Made by a program: the position numbers and the translations under genes
The notes under the pieces: generated by a model
Database searches by the model: none
Seen by the model: the letters and a program-made list of their open reading frames with translations, nothing else
Told to the model about the DNA's origin: nothing
Assembly (NCBI GenBank): GCA_023055425.1
Contig: JALGPY010000006.1
Location: 77,498,435-77,562,434, forward strand
Length of the DNA stretch: 64,000 nt
Reading direction: 5' to 3'
DNA from: Linanthus parryae
Lineage: Eukaryota; Streptophyta; Magnoliopsida; Ericales; Polemoniaceae
Shown here: in pieces, positions 51,952 to 63,298 of the stretch
Position numbering within the stretch: the stretch's first letter is position 1
Layout: the number at the start of each line of letters is the position of its first letter

Positions 51952-54900
51952 TCAGGATTGCTGTAATGGTCGTCGTATCCCAGGTATCTGTAATCATAGA
52001 CATAAGGCCAATTTAGTTGAAGGTGCATACAGATTAATGCAACAGAAAGCTCGGCAGCTGAGAAAGAAAAAAAAAAAAAAATAGACTAGAAGAAGGCAAA
52101 GAATGATTCAGACAACTGGAAGACTACAAACATTCCAGTATACAAGACTAGAAACCCAAAACTATATTTAAAGCCCTGGAGCAAAACACTGAAATTATTA
52201 ACATAACTAGAAACCCAAAAGAGATTAAAAAAGCCATATGGATTAAACCATAAAGTTTTATATCCATCAAATACTGCATTATCTTTTTTTATAGCAGTTA
52301 AGGTAAAAAGAAACTTTCAGCACCTCGGGTTTGATACAAAGAAAATCTCAAATTGCATGTCAAACTTCATAACACTTTGTGTCATTTCATACTCCCGAAG
52401 AGCAAGCTTGTCCAAAAAAGTTATGGACCCCACATTCAGATTACAGGTATCACAATCACTAATTGTAGATGCCCTGAAATTGGGCAGTCATTTCCCAAAC
52501 GGGAAAGCGTGAAAGTGTCTTTCATCAAACTTGAGGGGGTGAAAGTGTCTTTTTCGTGTATAAAATTTGAAATGAATAGGATAGTCATTTTATTTATGGT
52601 GTATTTCTACCCCACCCTTGTTCTCCTTGTCTCATGTCCGTTGCTTTTTGTGTCCCTCTCGTGATTCACATATAGAGAGTTGATAGTTCAACAAGAGTGG
52701 TGATTCTTACACTACTAGAAAAACTTCTAACACAGTAACACTATTATTTTGGTGGTCAAGACGTGTTCGCACTTTGTTAGAATCTGACTCTGCAAATTAT
52801 TCACCTAATACCAATCATTATTCTCGTACCCTCTCTCTTCCCACTCCTTTCTCCACCGCCTGACACCCCATGCCCCTCAGTTTCGAACTCATCATCTCAA
52901 AACAAAAGCCGTGGTGTTTTCCGAGCAACAAAGATTATCTAACAAATCAAATGGAATATTCTTCCTGGTTAGTAAAATTTAGAACTTTAATTACACTAAG
53001 ATCAGTTTGAGAAAGAGGAGAAATTGAAGCATGGATAAATCCGATGAATGGGTCAAGGCACCTCTTGTACTGTATGTTCCGAATCATGAAAGTGGCATTC
53101 ATTGGAATTGGAGGCGAACCAGCAACGGCGTCCCCAACGAAGATGTTAGGCCTCTTCTGATTCGGTACCCATATCTTAAACCCAGATGAAAGTTTAACCA
53201 AAACCCCGATTTGATTCCGATCATGACCAAAAATCAAAGTATGTATATCCATCAAGTTTCGCACAGTTCAACTTTAGAAAATATCCAATATTTAAGGAAT
53301 GTGAGATCACAAAAAGAACCAGTCAATATTTCAGAGTCTAATTACTATGAGAATGAACTTGAAAGGCCACCGGCAATAAGCCATTAACCACAGTTCTTTG
53401 TCATGATGCCGTTCTTGCAGGCAGCAGTGGCTTCGGATTTGAAAGTCCGTAAAAATGTTGAGAGATGGAACAAGAATTTCTCCAAGACAAGAAAGATGAA
53501 AGGAGTTAGAAGAGATAGTCATGAATTGGTGAGTACCAAGGAGGCCTAGTGAAGTGTGCATTGCTTGCTGTCATAAATTTACAGTAGTGAAATCATATTA
53601 AAATGGGTAAAATTGTTTGCCAGAGTCGAATAATAGCGTAAGAAACTTTTTTCTAGTGTAAGAATCACTACCCATGAACAATAATAATATTAGAAAAGTT
53701 ACTTCCTCCATTCTGAAATGTTGGTCACACTTTGGCATTCCAACTATCTAAGTTACCATGTAATTAATTGCCCAACAACTAACTTTTCAAGTGTTAATTA
53801 CTCAGGATGGTAACGGGGACTGTTGCACGCCCAAACTGGACCCAGGTGTACCCCACAGAAACCTGTCCCCGCAGAAACAACCCAAGCAGGTTTCCCATCC
53901 ACACCCGATCATCACCAGAAAACTAATCGAAGAAAACGAGAAGAACAGAGATTCTCAGAATATGAAAATCAAAACTCATCCAAAGACCTTCATGACCGTT
54001 CACGAGTCAATGAATGATCACAAAGAAGGGGGTAGTTTCGCACCGTTCATCTGTGACAGTGAGGACTGGATCAAGGCCAGATGAGTTTGGCGGAAAACAG
54101 ATATAGGACTCGATGGACCGGATAAAGCTAACTCCGCCACGTGATGATGATCTCATCGACGGACTCCTTGAAACTGACACTCCCAGAAAGAGCAGATGCA
54201 GAATCAAATTCAATTTCTACATCCCTGGCAGATTTGCAAACCCGCCTTGACCATCACCCCTAGCAATCTTTCTGTTGCACATCTGAAGATTTACACTTTC
54301 TCTTTTCTATGCATTATTCATTGGAAGATGATTTGCAGCAGTAGAGAGAGGAGAGGGTGGGTCGGCGAGTCTTGCTATGAAAAGTTTTTGCAGGTGAGTT
54401 TCTCAGACATGAATAAACAGAGTATTTACACCTAAAAATAGTATCCCATCCACGCACTTTAACATATTCAATTTTCTTCACACCCAAATCTTGCCCGATC
54501 CAGTAGGCGTTGGTGGAAGCCTTAACAGGGAGGTTAATTGTAAGTTTAAAACCACATGTTGATTGATGGAATGTATCAGGAGCTGCATTTTCGATTTATA
54601 TACACAAGCATAGTTTTCAGAATCTTACGATTAGATTCTTAATATTTGATTCGATTCGATTCGATTCATCCATGAAATGATGCGAATCCCTCGGTGAATC
54701 TTAATTAGAACAGAAATAATCTGAGTCCCAATTCAAGAGCCTTGAATCTTACGTTTTGTAGCGATTCATACCTATTATGCGATTCATCATCATCGATACC
54801 GCTGGGGTCTCACTAAGTTAAATTTAGTCTACGAAGTCATACCCGTTCATATTCCTGTCCATTTAACTTAGTGAACCTTCTGATCTAGTTATTCCGATTC

Positions 54901-57900
54901 TTTTTAACTGCAGCATTGTTCGTCACACTTTGACTAACTTTTTACTTCAGTACTGTTTTATCCTGCAGACAGTTTTGAAACTCAACAATAGCAGCCGATC
55001 AACTCTCACCTAGAACAAAATAGAATTCAAATCGCCTTACACATGCATTAATTTTGCACTAAACCCCAGAGCTGTAACACTGAAGAACAGTCAAGGGGTT
55101 CTCCTTTCTGCATTGATTGATTTATTTTGGTAAAGGTAGAAATGGTGGTGGATTGGATGGGCTTAACCAGATCCTCAAAGCAAAAAAGCAATCTCCTATA
55201 AGTTACAGCATCATGTAAGAAAATATATCAGCGGAAGATCACTAACCTCGACACCTTTGGGTCCGATCCGATTACGAGAGACAAAATTGAGAATAAGAGT
55301 GGCGAATTCATCAGGTACATCTTCCTATGACATGGGAATATAAAAGGTTCAGAAAATATATATTAAACTAAATAAAGAAAGTTTTCACCAGCAAAAAGAG
55401 ATTTAACAAAATTGACCGAGCTGAACCTGTATTGCATGTCCAGTGTGTCGAACAACTATCATTTGAAATTTCCCTTGCATTTGACCAATAGTGAGAGCTC
55501 TGTAGCATTAGAGTGAAATTCAGAGTGAAGAACTTGTCTTAACAACAATCCCTGCAATTCGATATTTTCTAAAAAGAAACACACACAAAACACGCACAAC
55601 TAACAGATGGAGGAGATGTATGTATTCATCTTAGCAAGCTTGTCCGCGTATCACATTTTTTAAATTAACCTTTCACAGAATGTTGGTCTAAATTAACCTT
55701 TCCCTCTATTTCCTTTCCCATATTGTCTTTAATTTACCGATGTAACTCAAAATTTGGAAGCAACCCCACATTGTCTCAAAGTCCAGGTTCAAATGGGAAG
55801 AAGAATAAAATATGCTCAAGGGATTTGCACAAAAATATGAGCAGAAGAAGATAAATGAGTCCAGGTAGTATAAGTTTTGAGGAAGGCGATAAGACCAACG
55901 GCGTGCCAGCTATTTCAATTTTTCTAACAGAAAAATCTGGATCAATAAATCCAGGGTAAAAGACAAAAACCACCCTCCATTTATGGGGAAAATACATTTT
56001 GCCCCCTGATTTATGGGGAAAATACCTTTTGCACCCCTGTCAGTGGATGGAGGGTGGACAAATACCACCCTTCTGTTACAATCCGTTAGTGGAGCGGTGC
56101 AAACTGACTTTTTGTGACCATTTTACTCTCACAAATTGTGGACAAATACCACCCTTTTTGTGTTTATTATAGTGTTCTTGATGTTCTTGGTGTTGTTGAG
56201 CACCACCTCCACTACCACCAAATCCCCACCACCACCACCTCCACTACACCAGCCACACCCAAGTCCCAACATTTCCAGGCCGAGGACACCCAACCCCGCC
56301 ACCGTCCTCTTCACTAATACTCTCACAAACGTCTTCTTCGCCACTACTGGCACCAACCACAAACCGAACCATAATCCACGAAATGGAATTGAACATTAAT
56401 ACACTACCTACTCAGCCACCACCACTGCCATTACAACCACTACAACTTTATCAAACCCAAAGCAAGAAAACCCAATAACGAAACCCACATAGTGGACAAA
56501 ACTATACCCCCAAATCAAACCCAGACCCCCAAAAAACCCTAAACATGAACCTTTTAACCACTTATCTTGTACGAACCTGAATCAGCTCTTCAAGATGCCG
56601 AGAAGAACCTGAATCAACGACTGCGAACTATCCCTTCTTCAATCGGAGCTCTGCCGGAGTTATCCACCGTCGTTCTCTGCAATAACCATCTCTCCGGCCA
56701 AATCCCTCATTTCAAATCACAAACCCTAACTAGTCTCGATCTGAAGCAAAACCCGAAGCCCTGAGTTACAATCGTCGTTCCCTCCAGCACCACCACGGAG
56801 CCACAATCACAGCATTAGAAAGGAGGGAGAGTGGAAACAGAGGCAGAGAAAGAGGCGGTGGTGGGTTAAATTAAGGAAGGAGAGGCAGAAAGACCTAGCC
56901 ACGAGAATCCCATCAGACCACAAAATCGAACCACACAAGTCCCCAGATCCATCCTTCCAGACCTCAATCTCGGCACACATAACCTCCATTTCCTTGTTAT
57001 TCCCTTTTCCTTCCCAGACAACACACAACCTTCCTCCGAAGTTTGTCATTGTTGCCCCGCACAAGAACTTGGGCAATTCGAGAGAGAGAACGATGGGGGT
57101 TTCTGCACGCCCAAACCGAGGACGGGAGAGAGAAAGGGAAACAGAACCACCATCTCCTTCTTTTTCTTCTTCTTTCACCACCGTGAGAGATAAGAGAGAT
57201 AGAGAGATAGAGAGACAAGAGAGGGAGAGGCTAGGGTTACAAATGAGGGGATAAGGAGAAGAAAATGTTTATATAGCAGTGTAATTTTTCTTCATAATCA
57301 GGGTAAATATGTCATTTAGCCCATTCCGTTAGCTCCATCCACTGGCAGGGGTGAAAAAGGTATTTTCCCCATAAATCAGGGGGTAAAATGTATTTTCCCC
57401 ATAAATAGAGGGTGGTTTTTGTATTTTACCCATAAATCAATTGCCAGAGGCAGAGCATTTCAATTCTGTAGGTGAAGTGTTGCAAATTAAACTGGAGGCA
57501 GGAAAACCGAAATGTTGCAGGGTCTTTTTCTTAATGCCGAGCTCTATATTGAATCCATCTACCTACGAACACTACTGCAGTCATCTGAAAGAATATATGA
57601 ATAGTCATATGACTGAAATATATGGCTAAATTTCAGTTTAACATAGCTCGACATTTTTTTTCTTCCTTTTTAACTTATTTCAATGATTCTTTTACTTGAC
57701 GTACTAGGTGCAATTGCTGTAGATTGCCAATAAAAAATAAAATCTTTCGAACTAGTAAGGAAATTAAACTTTGTTCTATCGATTAATGGCCTGAGATGAC
57801 GGAGAACCAGTAGTCATTATGAAATGGATCTTTCTGTTCAAACATTCTATCCAAGAGTTGCAGTATCTATCAAATCTCTTAATATCTAATAGGAGGCTAT

Positions 57901-60900
57901 AAACAAAAACCGTGAAAGATCATTATTGTTCAAAACCAATTAAAGTTTTGTTGATCCGTTATCTCGTTACGGAAGAACAGCGAAGATGCCAATCATTTAA
58001 ATTGTGTATTATACATTGATTTCTTTCTTTAGAGTTTAAGGGACAAAACCTGTCCAGTCTGTCTGTTCCGGCTAAGAGCAGGAGCTTCGGCACGGGACAT
58101 GAGAGGTACTTCTCTGAAAGACCTTCATACCTGGAATACATGAAATTGAATCAAATAACTACAGATTCTAGGGGATGAAAAAAGAAAAGCTGAGCTGCCA
58201 TACATTAGTGAGTGACTAAAGAAAAAAATGAGCGGAATCACTTTCAAGTTGTGCTTTAAGAGAGACAGGGAGAAAGCAACAACTTTGTAAAAAATGCATG
58301 CAAGAATCTCGGGAAGAAAATGGGGTAAAAGCTGATTGTGTGTGTGTGTGTGAGGTAAACAGTATCATTTATCTCATTCATTGATACGTTCAGCTGAGGG
58401 GATGTTTCTAAGTGTTTCCATCCAACAATAGTACATGGTATATTTGTAAACGGAAATAAGAAACATAAATGTAAAACAAAAGACAAAGTTTCATCTTTCA
58501 AAAAAGAGAAGAAACAGTGATTGGTCCATTCCACCACCACAACAACAAGCATTTCTTCCCAGTCTAACCGGGGTAGGCGACATGGAGCTGACTTCTCTTG
58601 TTGGGTCTGTCAAAAACTCAATTCCTCCATGAGGTTTAATTTGACAAAGTTGTGTCTTGTTGTCTCTACCCAGGTTCTTTTTCGTCTCCCTCTCCCTCGT
58701 CTACCACCGCCGATATGAATTGCATCACTTCTCCTGAGCCTGGCACCCAGCGGCCTACGATACACATGACCAACACCTAATACAAAGCTCTCATTTTGTC
58801 TTCTATAGGTGTAACATCTAAATTCTTTCTACTTGTGGTATTGCATATCCTAACTTTCCTAGTTAAACCACTCATCCCTCTTGGCAATCTCATTTCTGCT
58901 ACACCCATTTTTTTATTATATTTTTCTGTAATCAACCAACACTCACCAAACATTAAAGCGGGTTCTATAAAACTTACCCTTCAACCTAGCAAGCATCATA
59001 CTGACACAACACTCAAAATGCACTTTGCCAACCCTACTTTTATCATATGGGTAACATCATCGACAATAACTCCTTCACCACATAGAAGCCCCCCCCTGCA
59101 AACCCAAAAAAGTAGCCACTGCAGCTACACTCCTTACACTTTGACCTGGTCCCATCCATAACTTGTAAATTTTGCCGCCATAATTCTAATTTAGCTCACT
59201 CCTTGTTTCATCAATCAAAAACTATATCGTTTGCAGATAATGCACCACAGGATATCATCTTGGATACTCCTTGTAACCTCATCCATCACCAAATTGAAGC
59301 TGTACTAACTTAACTCCAACAATTGGTGTAAACGTATTATTCTGCGGGATTTTCTTGTCTCTCCTCCAACTCAGAAGCTGCTCCTTGTACATGTCCTTGA
59401 ACACCTCAGAGTAGCTTCTAGATCAGAGTTCCTATGATTATGAGATCATTCCACATACCAGCAAGGGTTAAACCTCAAATTTCTTGTGGACTAGCACCAA
59501 GCAGACTTGATAGCATGATACATATAGTTCAAGTGGCTACCAAACAAAGGAAGGATCGGAAGAGATGGCCTCCACAATAGGAAATCCACAAATTTCACTC
59601 GCCAATATGGTCACTACTGCCCAAACAGGATAAGTGCTTCATCTGGAGACAAAAGGCTCAACATGTAACATTGTTGGCGGAAGAGGAGGTCTTTAATCCT
59701 TTCGGTACTATTAATGACGTACGTTTTAATGATTTAGATGATTAGATGGGAGTAATACATCTTATGATAACTACCATGTGTGCTTGCAAAAGCAAGCAAG
59801 GAAATTACCAGATGAATTATCTTTTAAAAACAGACAATAACGGAGGAAAATAACTGAGAGCGTCCCCGTCACGGTTAACTAATACCAAATTTGACAAATG
59901 CATTAAAGTTCACCATGGGGAGCACGAACAACGAGGGTTACGTATGATGTTTTGCCACTCAACCTTTTACAAACTCTTCGGTAGAACATAGATTTGGGAA
60001 TATGATGTACAGGGTCTGAAAATACACATCTTACTGGGAAAAGAAAAATTAATACTAGCACCAAGGATGAACAAGTCAGTAAACATAGGTGTTGAGGAAG
60101 AAACCTCTGATTGTATGGCTACTCCATGTGAACTCTTGGACACAGAACTAGACAGGGTTGTTGGCGCTGAAGTTTCAACAAAATGCTTGTTAAGATTTGA
60201 AAAGTAGCCCGGCGTCACAATTATCTCCCAAGCAAATTTGAAATTTCAAAAATCCTTCCCCGTCCTATTATCCTACTCCCTGAACATTCTTCATTTTATA
60301 AATCCTAATGTATTCGCATCCTACACCAGTGGTACTTACCTGGGTGTGAAACCCATAAATCCAAAAATATTGTTTATTGCCTCATCCATTACTTTCTTTA
60401 TATATGCACATACGCCTGTGTTTTAGGCCAAAAAACGGCCTTGACACACTGTTTTCGGCCAGAAACGGTGTAAAATGGCCTATACGCCTGTGAAAGATTC
60501 ACACATTCAAGTCTTGACTCCTGTTATGGTCTCTTCGATATGGGCCGGTTCCGTTACACACGACCGACACGTCCGCCGAAACCGTTTTTTAAAACCACCA
60601 TCTTAGTTATATTACTAATTAATTTCACAATTTTCAAAGGCATTCTTAAGGTTGATAATTTGCCGATCTAATAGAGCTGTTTCTCAACTCAGTCAGCAGT
60701 CAAGTACATCTGAATATCGAGATCTATGTCCAGTATGACCAGAATCACTAAGTTTGAACTTATGCTCAGATTTGCAGATAAACCAATTGCTGAAGCGTTC
60801 TTACCAAGCTCTCCAGTACTTCTCTGTTTCTTCTAGCCTTGCCCGGTGAATATAACTGCACCAAGAAGCAGAAAGTAACAATTTACTCAGTAAAACTAGA

Positions 60901-61940
60901 TGAAAAGATCACCAACTAGTGCAAACATTAGAAAAAAATTCCATACGTCACAAATGAAGACAATCAAACACAGCTTGCGAGTGCTCTTAACAGATCAACT
61001 AACCATTTTTTGGAATCGTCATATTTCAATGTGCTAGGGATGGATAAACAAGCAGACTCAATATTTCTCAGAGCACCACTTCTGACGCTCCACTCAATCT
61101 ATTCAAAGAATAGTACAATAAGTAAGACATACAAGCAGACTCAATATTTCTCATAGCACCACTTTACATATAAGGAAAACAGCTTTTGGTGGAAATAACA
61201 CACATCTTGACAAAGAATCAATATTTCACTTCAACGCTGAGTTTGTTTCAGAAAACAATTTCAGCTACTAGTTGTTAGGAATCAGTAGAAAAAGATCATA
61301 ATTAACTCCATGCTTCTAACAGCTTTCCATATCATTACTAGCCTAGGGTTCCAAAACAATTTTGGTTCAGTAAATGAAAGCTACACCACAGCCTCCACAT
61401 GCTTCTCCTCCAGGAATTCATCCCGATTGGCAAAGTTTATAGTGGTCAACCGCCTAAACTGCTCAATGGACAAACTTGGATGAGTTAGATTATCAACAAC
61501 CACAGGACATGAATTTGCATTAAAAAGAACACCTAATAAGCCACTTATATATTTCAGAGATATGGAGATCTTGATGGGATAGTCAAACTAGTATTGAGAT
61601 AGCTGTTGGTTTCTTAGGAAATCAGAAGTCCCTTCGAAGAGGACGTAATGGATAATCAAATAAAAACCATCTTTGGCCCACACTTTGATGTAATTAGAAG
61701 AGAATTTTTGTGTAGTGCGAATTTTCTGGGATCAACCAAGCCAGGGATTACCAATTTTGCATAGTGCCGAAGTTATAATAGTTGCACAAATGACTTCAAG
61801 AGGACATCCAGTTGAACGCCAGACCATGTCTTTAATCAGTGGCTTTAGAGTTGCATGGACATGTCCTTGCATAACAGTGTCTCTACTCCTAACGAAGTGA
61901 GGCTACAGGAGCACTACATCCATTTAATGGACATTCGACT

Positions 61941-61987
<47 letters not shown>

Positions 61988-62679
61988 CTCAAAGTGGCAA
62001 GGGAAGCAGGGAGAGGAAGATGAGACAGGTGGGAGTCCAAAATGTCACAACCAGAGGTTAAAAGAGAGAGAGGAGAGCATTTATGAAGAGTGTTTCCAAA
62101 AGTTTTTTTGGTCATAAGGTATATTATGTTTGATCCGCTTTATCAAATTTTTGATGAAGGGGCACACAAAAGTGCCACATCTGGCAACCTTTTAAGAGCC
62201 CCATTGACCTGAAATTCTCATTCCTAACTCATAAGATGGTTCCCATTACCATGTTAAGTGCCAGGAGACATATTTATACCTTTTATAAATGTGAAAATTA
62301 TCATGTCACACTTGAACAACATAACTGGAAATAAGCTAAACAAGACTTAGTAGTTCCTAGAAAAAATAAAGGCTTTCTTAAACAGCCTCAACGTGATCCG
62401 CGATAAAACTTACAGCTTTCTCAATGGTTTTAAAGTGTTGTACTCTGTTAGCCAGAATTTTCTGCATGTGCATTAGTGATGCCATGGCTGTTCCCTGAAA
62501 TTCCACGTTATTCATAGTAAAGCAACAATACAATCTGATTAAGAGATGGGAACATCGTGGTGTTGCTGAAAAGATATCCAGTTGAAAAATATACCTCTAC
62601 AACATCCACAACAACGAGCCCATACAAGCTAGATAATGCCTTCTTTGCAGCAACATGAACCGCAACAGAGCCTCCCATG
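51952..62679 (-). CDS. PPME1: Protein phosphatase methylesterase 1 (PME-1), 3' eight exons; 5' part outside window
   Basis: Minus-strand exons >62679-62595, 62494-62414, 61098-61004, 60855-60805, 58130-58050, 55499-55427, 55324-55247 and 51987-51952 (stop TGA) are GT/AG-bounded with consistent phases, 580 nt in all. The product is an alpha/beta hydrolase that removes the methyl ester from the C-terminal Leu of the PP2A catalytic subunit. Visible: MGGSVAVHVAAKKALSSLYG after a Ser codon split at 62679 (GxSMGG nucleophile), Asp 25 residues later in LVVVDVVEGTAM (the spacing of human Ser156-Asp181), RARLEETEKYWRAWYEGLSE, PVPKLLLLAGTDRLDR, and the His block VVRHTGHAIQEDVPDEF. It ends GPKGVEIPGIRRPLQQS. 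The first ~150 codons lie to the right of 64000. Large introns hold an inverted-repeat element, a Pack-MULE candidate, an RTE fragment and a Copia. Coding exons look intact. Confidence 0.92.
52696..53673. mobile_element. Uncharacterised inverted-repeat element (about 978 bp) in the last PPME1 intron
   Basis: The left end gagtggtgattcttacacta is matched by the inverted right end gggtagtgattcttacacta, and the similarity continues inward (agaaaaa..ctt..taac), giving terminal repeats of about 38 bp. The nested word CACTA...AGAAAAA recalls CACTA (En/Spm) termini. However, the repeat extends beyond CACTA, and the flanks (ttcaacaa / atgaacaa) are not a clear 3-bp duplication. A third terminus-like copy is at 8558-8600. 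No transposase seen. Confidence 0.5.
52947..53264 (-). CDS. Unrecognised open frame inside the inverted-repeat element
   Basis: 105 codons from ATG 53264. The stretch GVLVKLSSGFKIWVPNQKRP, then NIFVGDAVAGSPPIPMNATF, then MIRNI has protein-like composition and lies at the centre of the element. I cannot assign it to a family with confidence; a weak resemblance to LEA-2/NDR1-type proteins (NATF-x-IRN) is the closest I can suggest. It may be a captured exon. Expression and start are unproven. Confidence 0.3.
   Translation of the reverse strand: MRNLMDIHTLIFGHDRNQIGVLVKLSSGFKIWVPNQKRPNIFVGDAVAGSPPIPMNATFMIRNIQYKRCLDPFIGFIHASISPLSQTDLSVIKVLNFTNQEEYSI
53674..55246. other. Right part of the last PPME1 intron (upstream in gene direction)
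   Basis: Noncoding. It holds a lone Stowaway-like terminus at 53702 (TACTTCCTCCATTCTGAAAT), a GATTC microsatellite-like patch (54643-54667) within a repeated 'gcgattcat' region, and a 98-codon open frame at 53791-54084 without recognisable motifs. Confidence 0.45.
56136..56399 (+). pseudogene. Possible captured N-terminal fragment (signal-like, Pro-rich)
   Basis: An 87-codon frame starts with a hydrophobic stretch (LFVFIIVFLMFLVLLS) followed by Thr/Ser and a PPPPPP run. It resembles the secretory start of a plant cell-surface protein and precedes the LRR piece on the same strand, so both could derive from one source gene. The composition alone is weak evidence. Confidence 0.35.
56567..56764 (+). 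pseudogene. Captured leucine-rich-repeat fragment
   Basis: The frame shows RTIPSSIGALPELSTVVLCN, then NHLSGQIPHF, then TLTSLDLKQNPKP: about two plant-type LRR units (IPSSIGxLPxLxxVxLxxNxLSGxIP). It ends with a stop at 56762-56764. It lacks kinase or capping domains and lies inside the Pack-MULE, so it is a fragment of a host LRR gene, not a gene in its own right. Confidence 0.6.
56807..57181 (-). pseudogene. Captured F-box/kelch-repeat-like C-terminal fragment
   Basis: A 124-codon minus-strand frame contains LPKFLCGATMTNFGGRLCVV, then WEGKGNNKEMEVMCAEIEVW, then KDGSGDLCGSILWSDGILVA. The GGRLxVVWEG ... WCAEIEV ... G-x-[IV]-W/LWSD pattern resembles the last kelch unit of plant F-box/kelch-repeat proteins. 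It begins inside the right arm of the Pack-MULE and could be transcribed from it. No F-box domain is present. The family assignment is from memory and moderate. Confidence 0.5.
58525..59295 (-). pseudogene. RTE-type LINE 3' fragment in a PPME1 intron
   Basis: Read on the minus strand: MDEVTRSIQDDILWC (RT motif region), then, across frameshifts, VGLAKCILS, a MLFGECW-like block, KMGVAEMRLPRGMSGLTRKV, NLDVTPIEDKMR and an RPLGARLRRSDAI-like basic tail. This is the conserved C-terminus of plant RTE clade LINEs (MxVAEMRMLRWM, VxPIxDKMRE, GHVxRRP). It ends in an irregular (TTG)n/TGG microsatellite near 58540, as RTE elements do. Heavily mutated. Confidence 0.75.
59296..60804. other. PPME1 intron, unassigned part
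   Basis: Noncoding. Around 60415-60600 there are mirrored 'gccaaaaaacggcc' and 'tacgcctgtg' words typical of a decayed repeat. An 83-codon minus-strand frame (60218-59967, Ser/Thr-rich) is open but has no recognisable motif and no splice support as a PPME1 exon. Confidence 0.4.
61943..61985 (+). repeat. Poly-A tract (43 A) in a PPME1 intron
   Basis: A pure A43 run follows 'cattcgactgc'. It may be the tail of an old retroposon on the plus strand, but the sequence upstream (61600-61940) is not recognisable as LINE or SINE. Confidence 0.6.
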
Positions 62680-63129
62680 CTGCATAAAAGTTGTAAACAG
62701 TTTGAGACTCGGACAGGGAGAAATAAAATTTTGAGGTCACATATGAGCGCCAAAGAGGTTAATTAGTTCTTAACAAACAAAGTTCATATTTGAATAATTA
62801 AAATTAGGAGAATGGAAACTCCTACTTCTTCTGAGTAAATAGTTCAGCATAGTTATCTAGGCCTATTTGGCACAAAAGTATCTGTATACTGACTCCTAAA
62901 TGTTGCATCTTCCGACCAATTCTTTAAGTTAAATCTGGTATAGCTACTCCGACGTAAGCACCTCAAGTAGCTCCGAATTGTAGTCTGCTTGGTTAATTCA
63001 TTAGGCAGTGTTTTTGGATGAGTTTACTAATTAACTTGTCATTGGCTGTCCAAACTTGGAAACAGCATAAAACCCAAATGTATAGAAATTTCAAACTGGT
63101 GCAACATAAATTGCAGATTGTGGATCAGC

Positions 63130-63298
63130 ATGTGAGGAGAACCCGAGTGCCAATCCTCCATGTACCTATCGATGAACTGAAGATTGTATTGAATTAATAA
63201 TCAACTAATACACGCGAGGTTATATAAACTGAGATAGGGACTATAAGTGTAAATACTGATCACGACTAATTACGATTAGGTCCTATACGCCCCCGTAA
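63130..63298 (-). repeat. Probable 3' LTR of a second Copia (short LTR type)
   Basis: Minus strand: the purine tract ttacgggggcg directly after the RNase H end is followed by tataggacc..., an A+T-rich stretch with ttatataacctcgcgtg (TATA-like) and ...ttcaatacaatcttcagttcatcga. A short LTR with a TATA box and a 'caatacaatc' end is usual for Ale/Retrofit-type Copia elements. The exact borders could not be set because the 5' LTR is outside the window. Confidence 0.55.

Larger units (their letters stand above)
55954..57431. mobile_element. Pack-MULE candidate (1478 bp) in a PPME1 intron
   Basis: Terminal inverted repeats of 98 bp (55954-56051 and 57334-57431) differ at only about six positions. 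Both begin GGGTAAAA and contain 'tttatggggaaaatac' twice. Flanks ataaatcca (55945-55953) and ataaatcaa (57432-57440) form a 9-bp target duplication with one mismatch. This is the signature of Mutator-like elements. The interior has no transposase. It holds two gene-like fragments in opposite orientations: an LRR piece (+) and an F-box/kelch-like piece (-). That layout defines a Pack-MULE. The element sits between PPME1 exons 58130-58050 and 55499-55427. Confidence 0.8.

Noticed and set aside
52700..53668. Firm call of a CACTA (En/Spm) element
   Set aside because: The inverted repeat extends outside CACTA and the flanking triplets TTA/TAA are not a direct duplication; kept as unclassified.
55211..55324. 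PPME1 ending by read-through at TGA 55213-55211
   Set aside because: GAG|GTTAGT is a good donor and exon 51987-51952 supplies the expected conserved C-terminus in phase; read-through may be a minor isoform.
59967..60218. 83-codon Ser/Thr-rich minus-strand frame as a PPME1 exon
   Set aside because: The exons on either side already join in phase (tg|g splits a Trp codon) without it.
60415..60600. Possible small inverted-repeat transposon with GGCC words
   Set aside because: No consistent ends or target duplication could be found.
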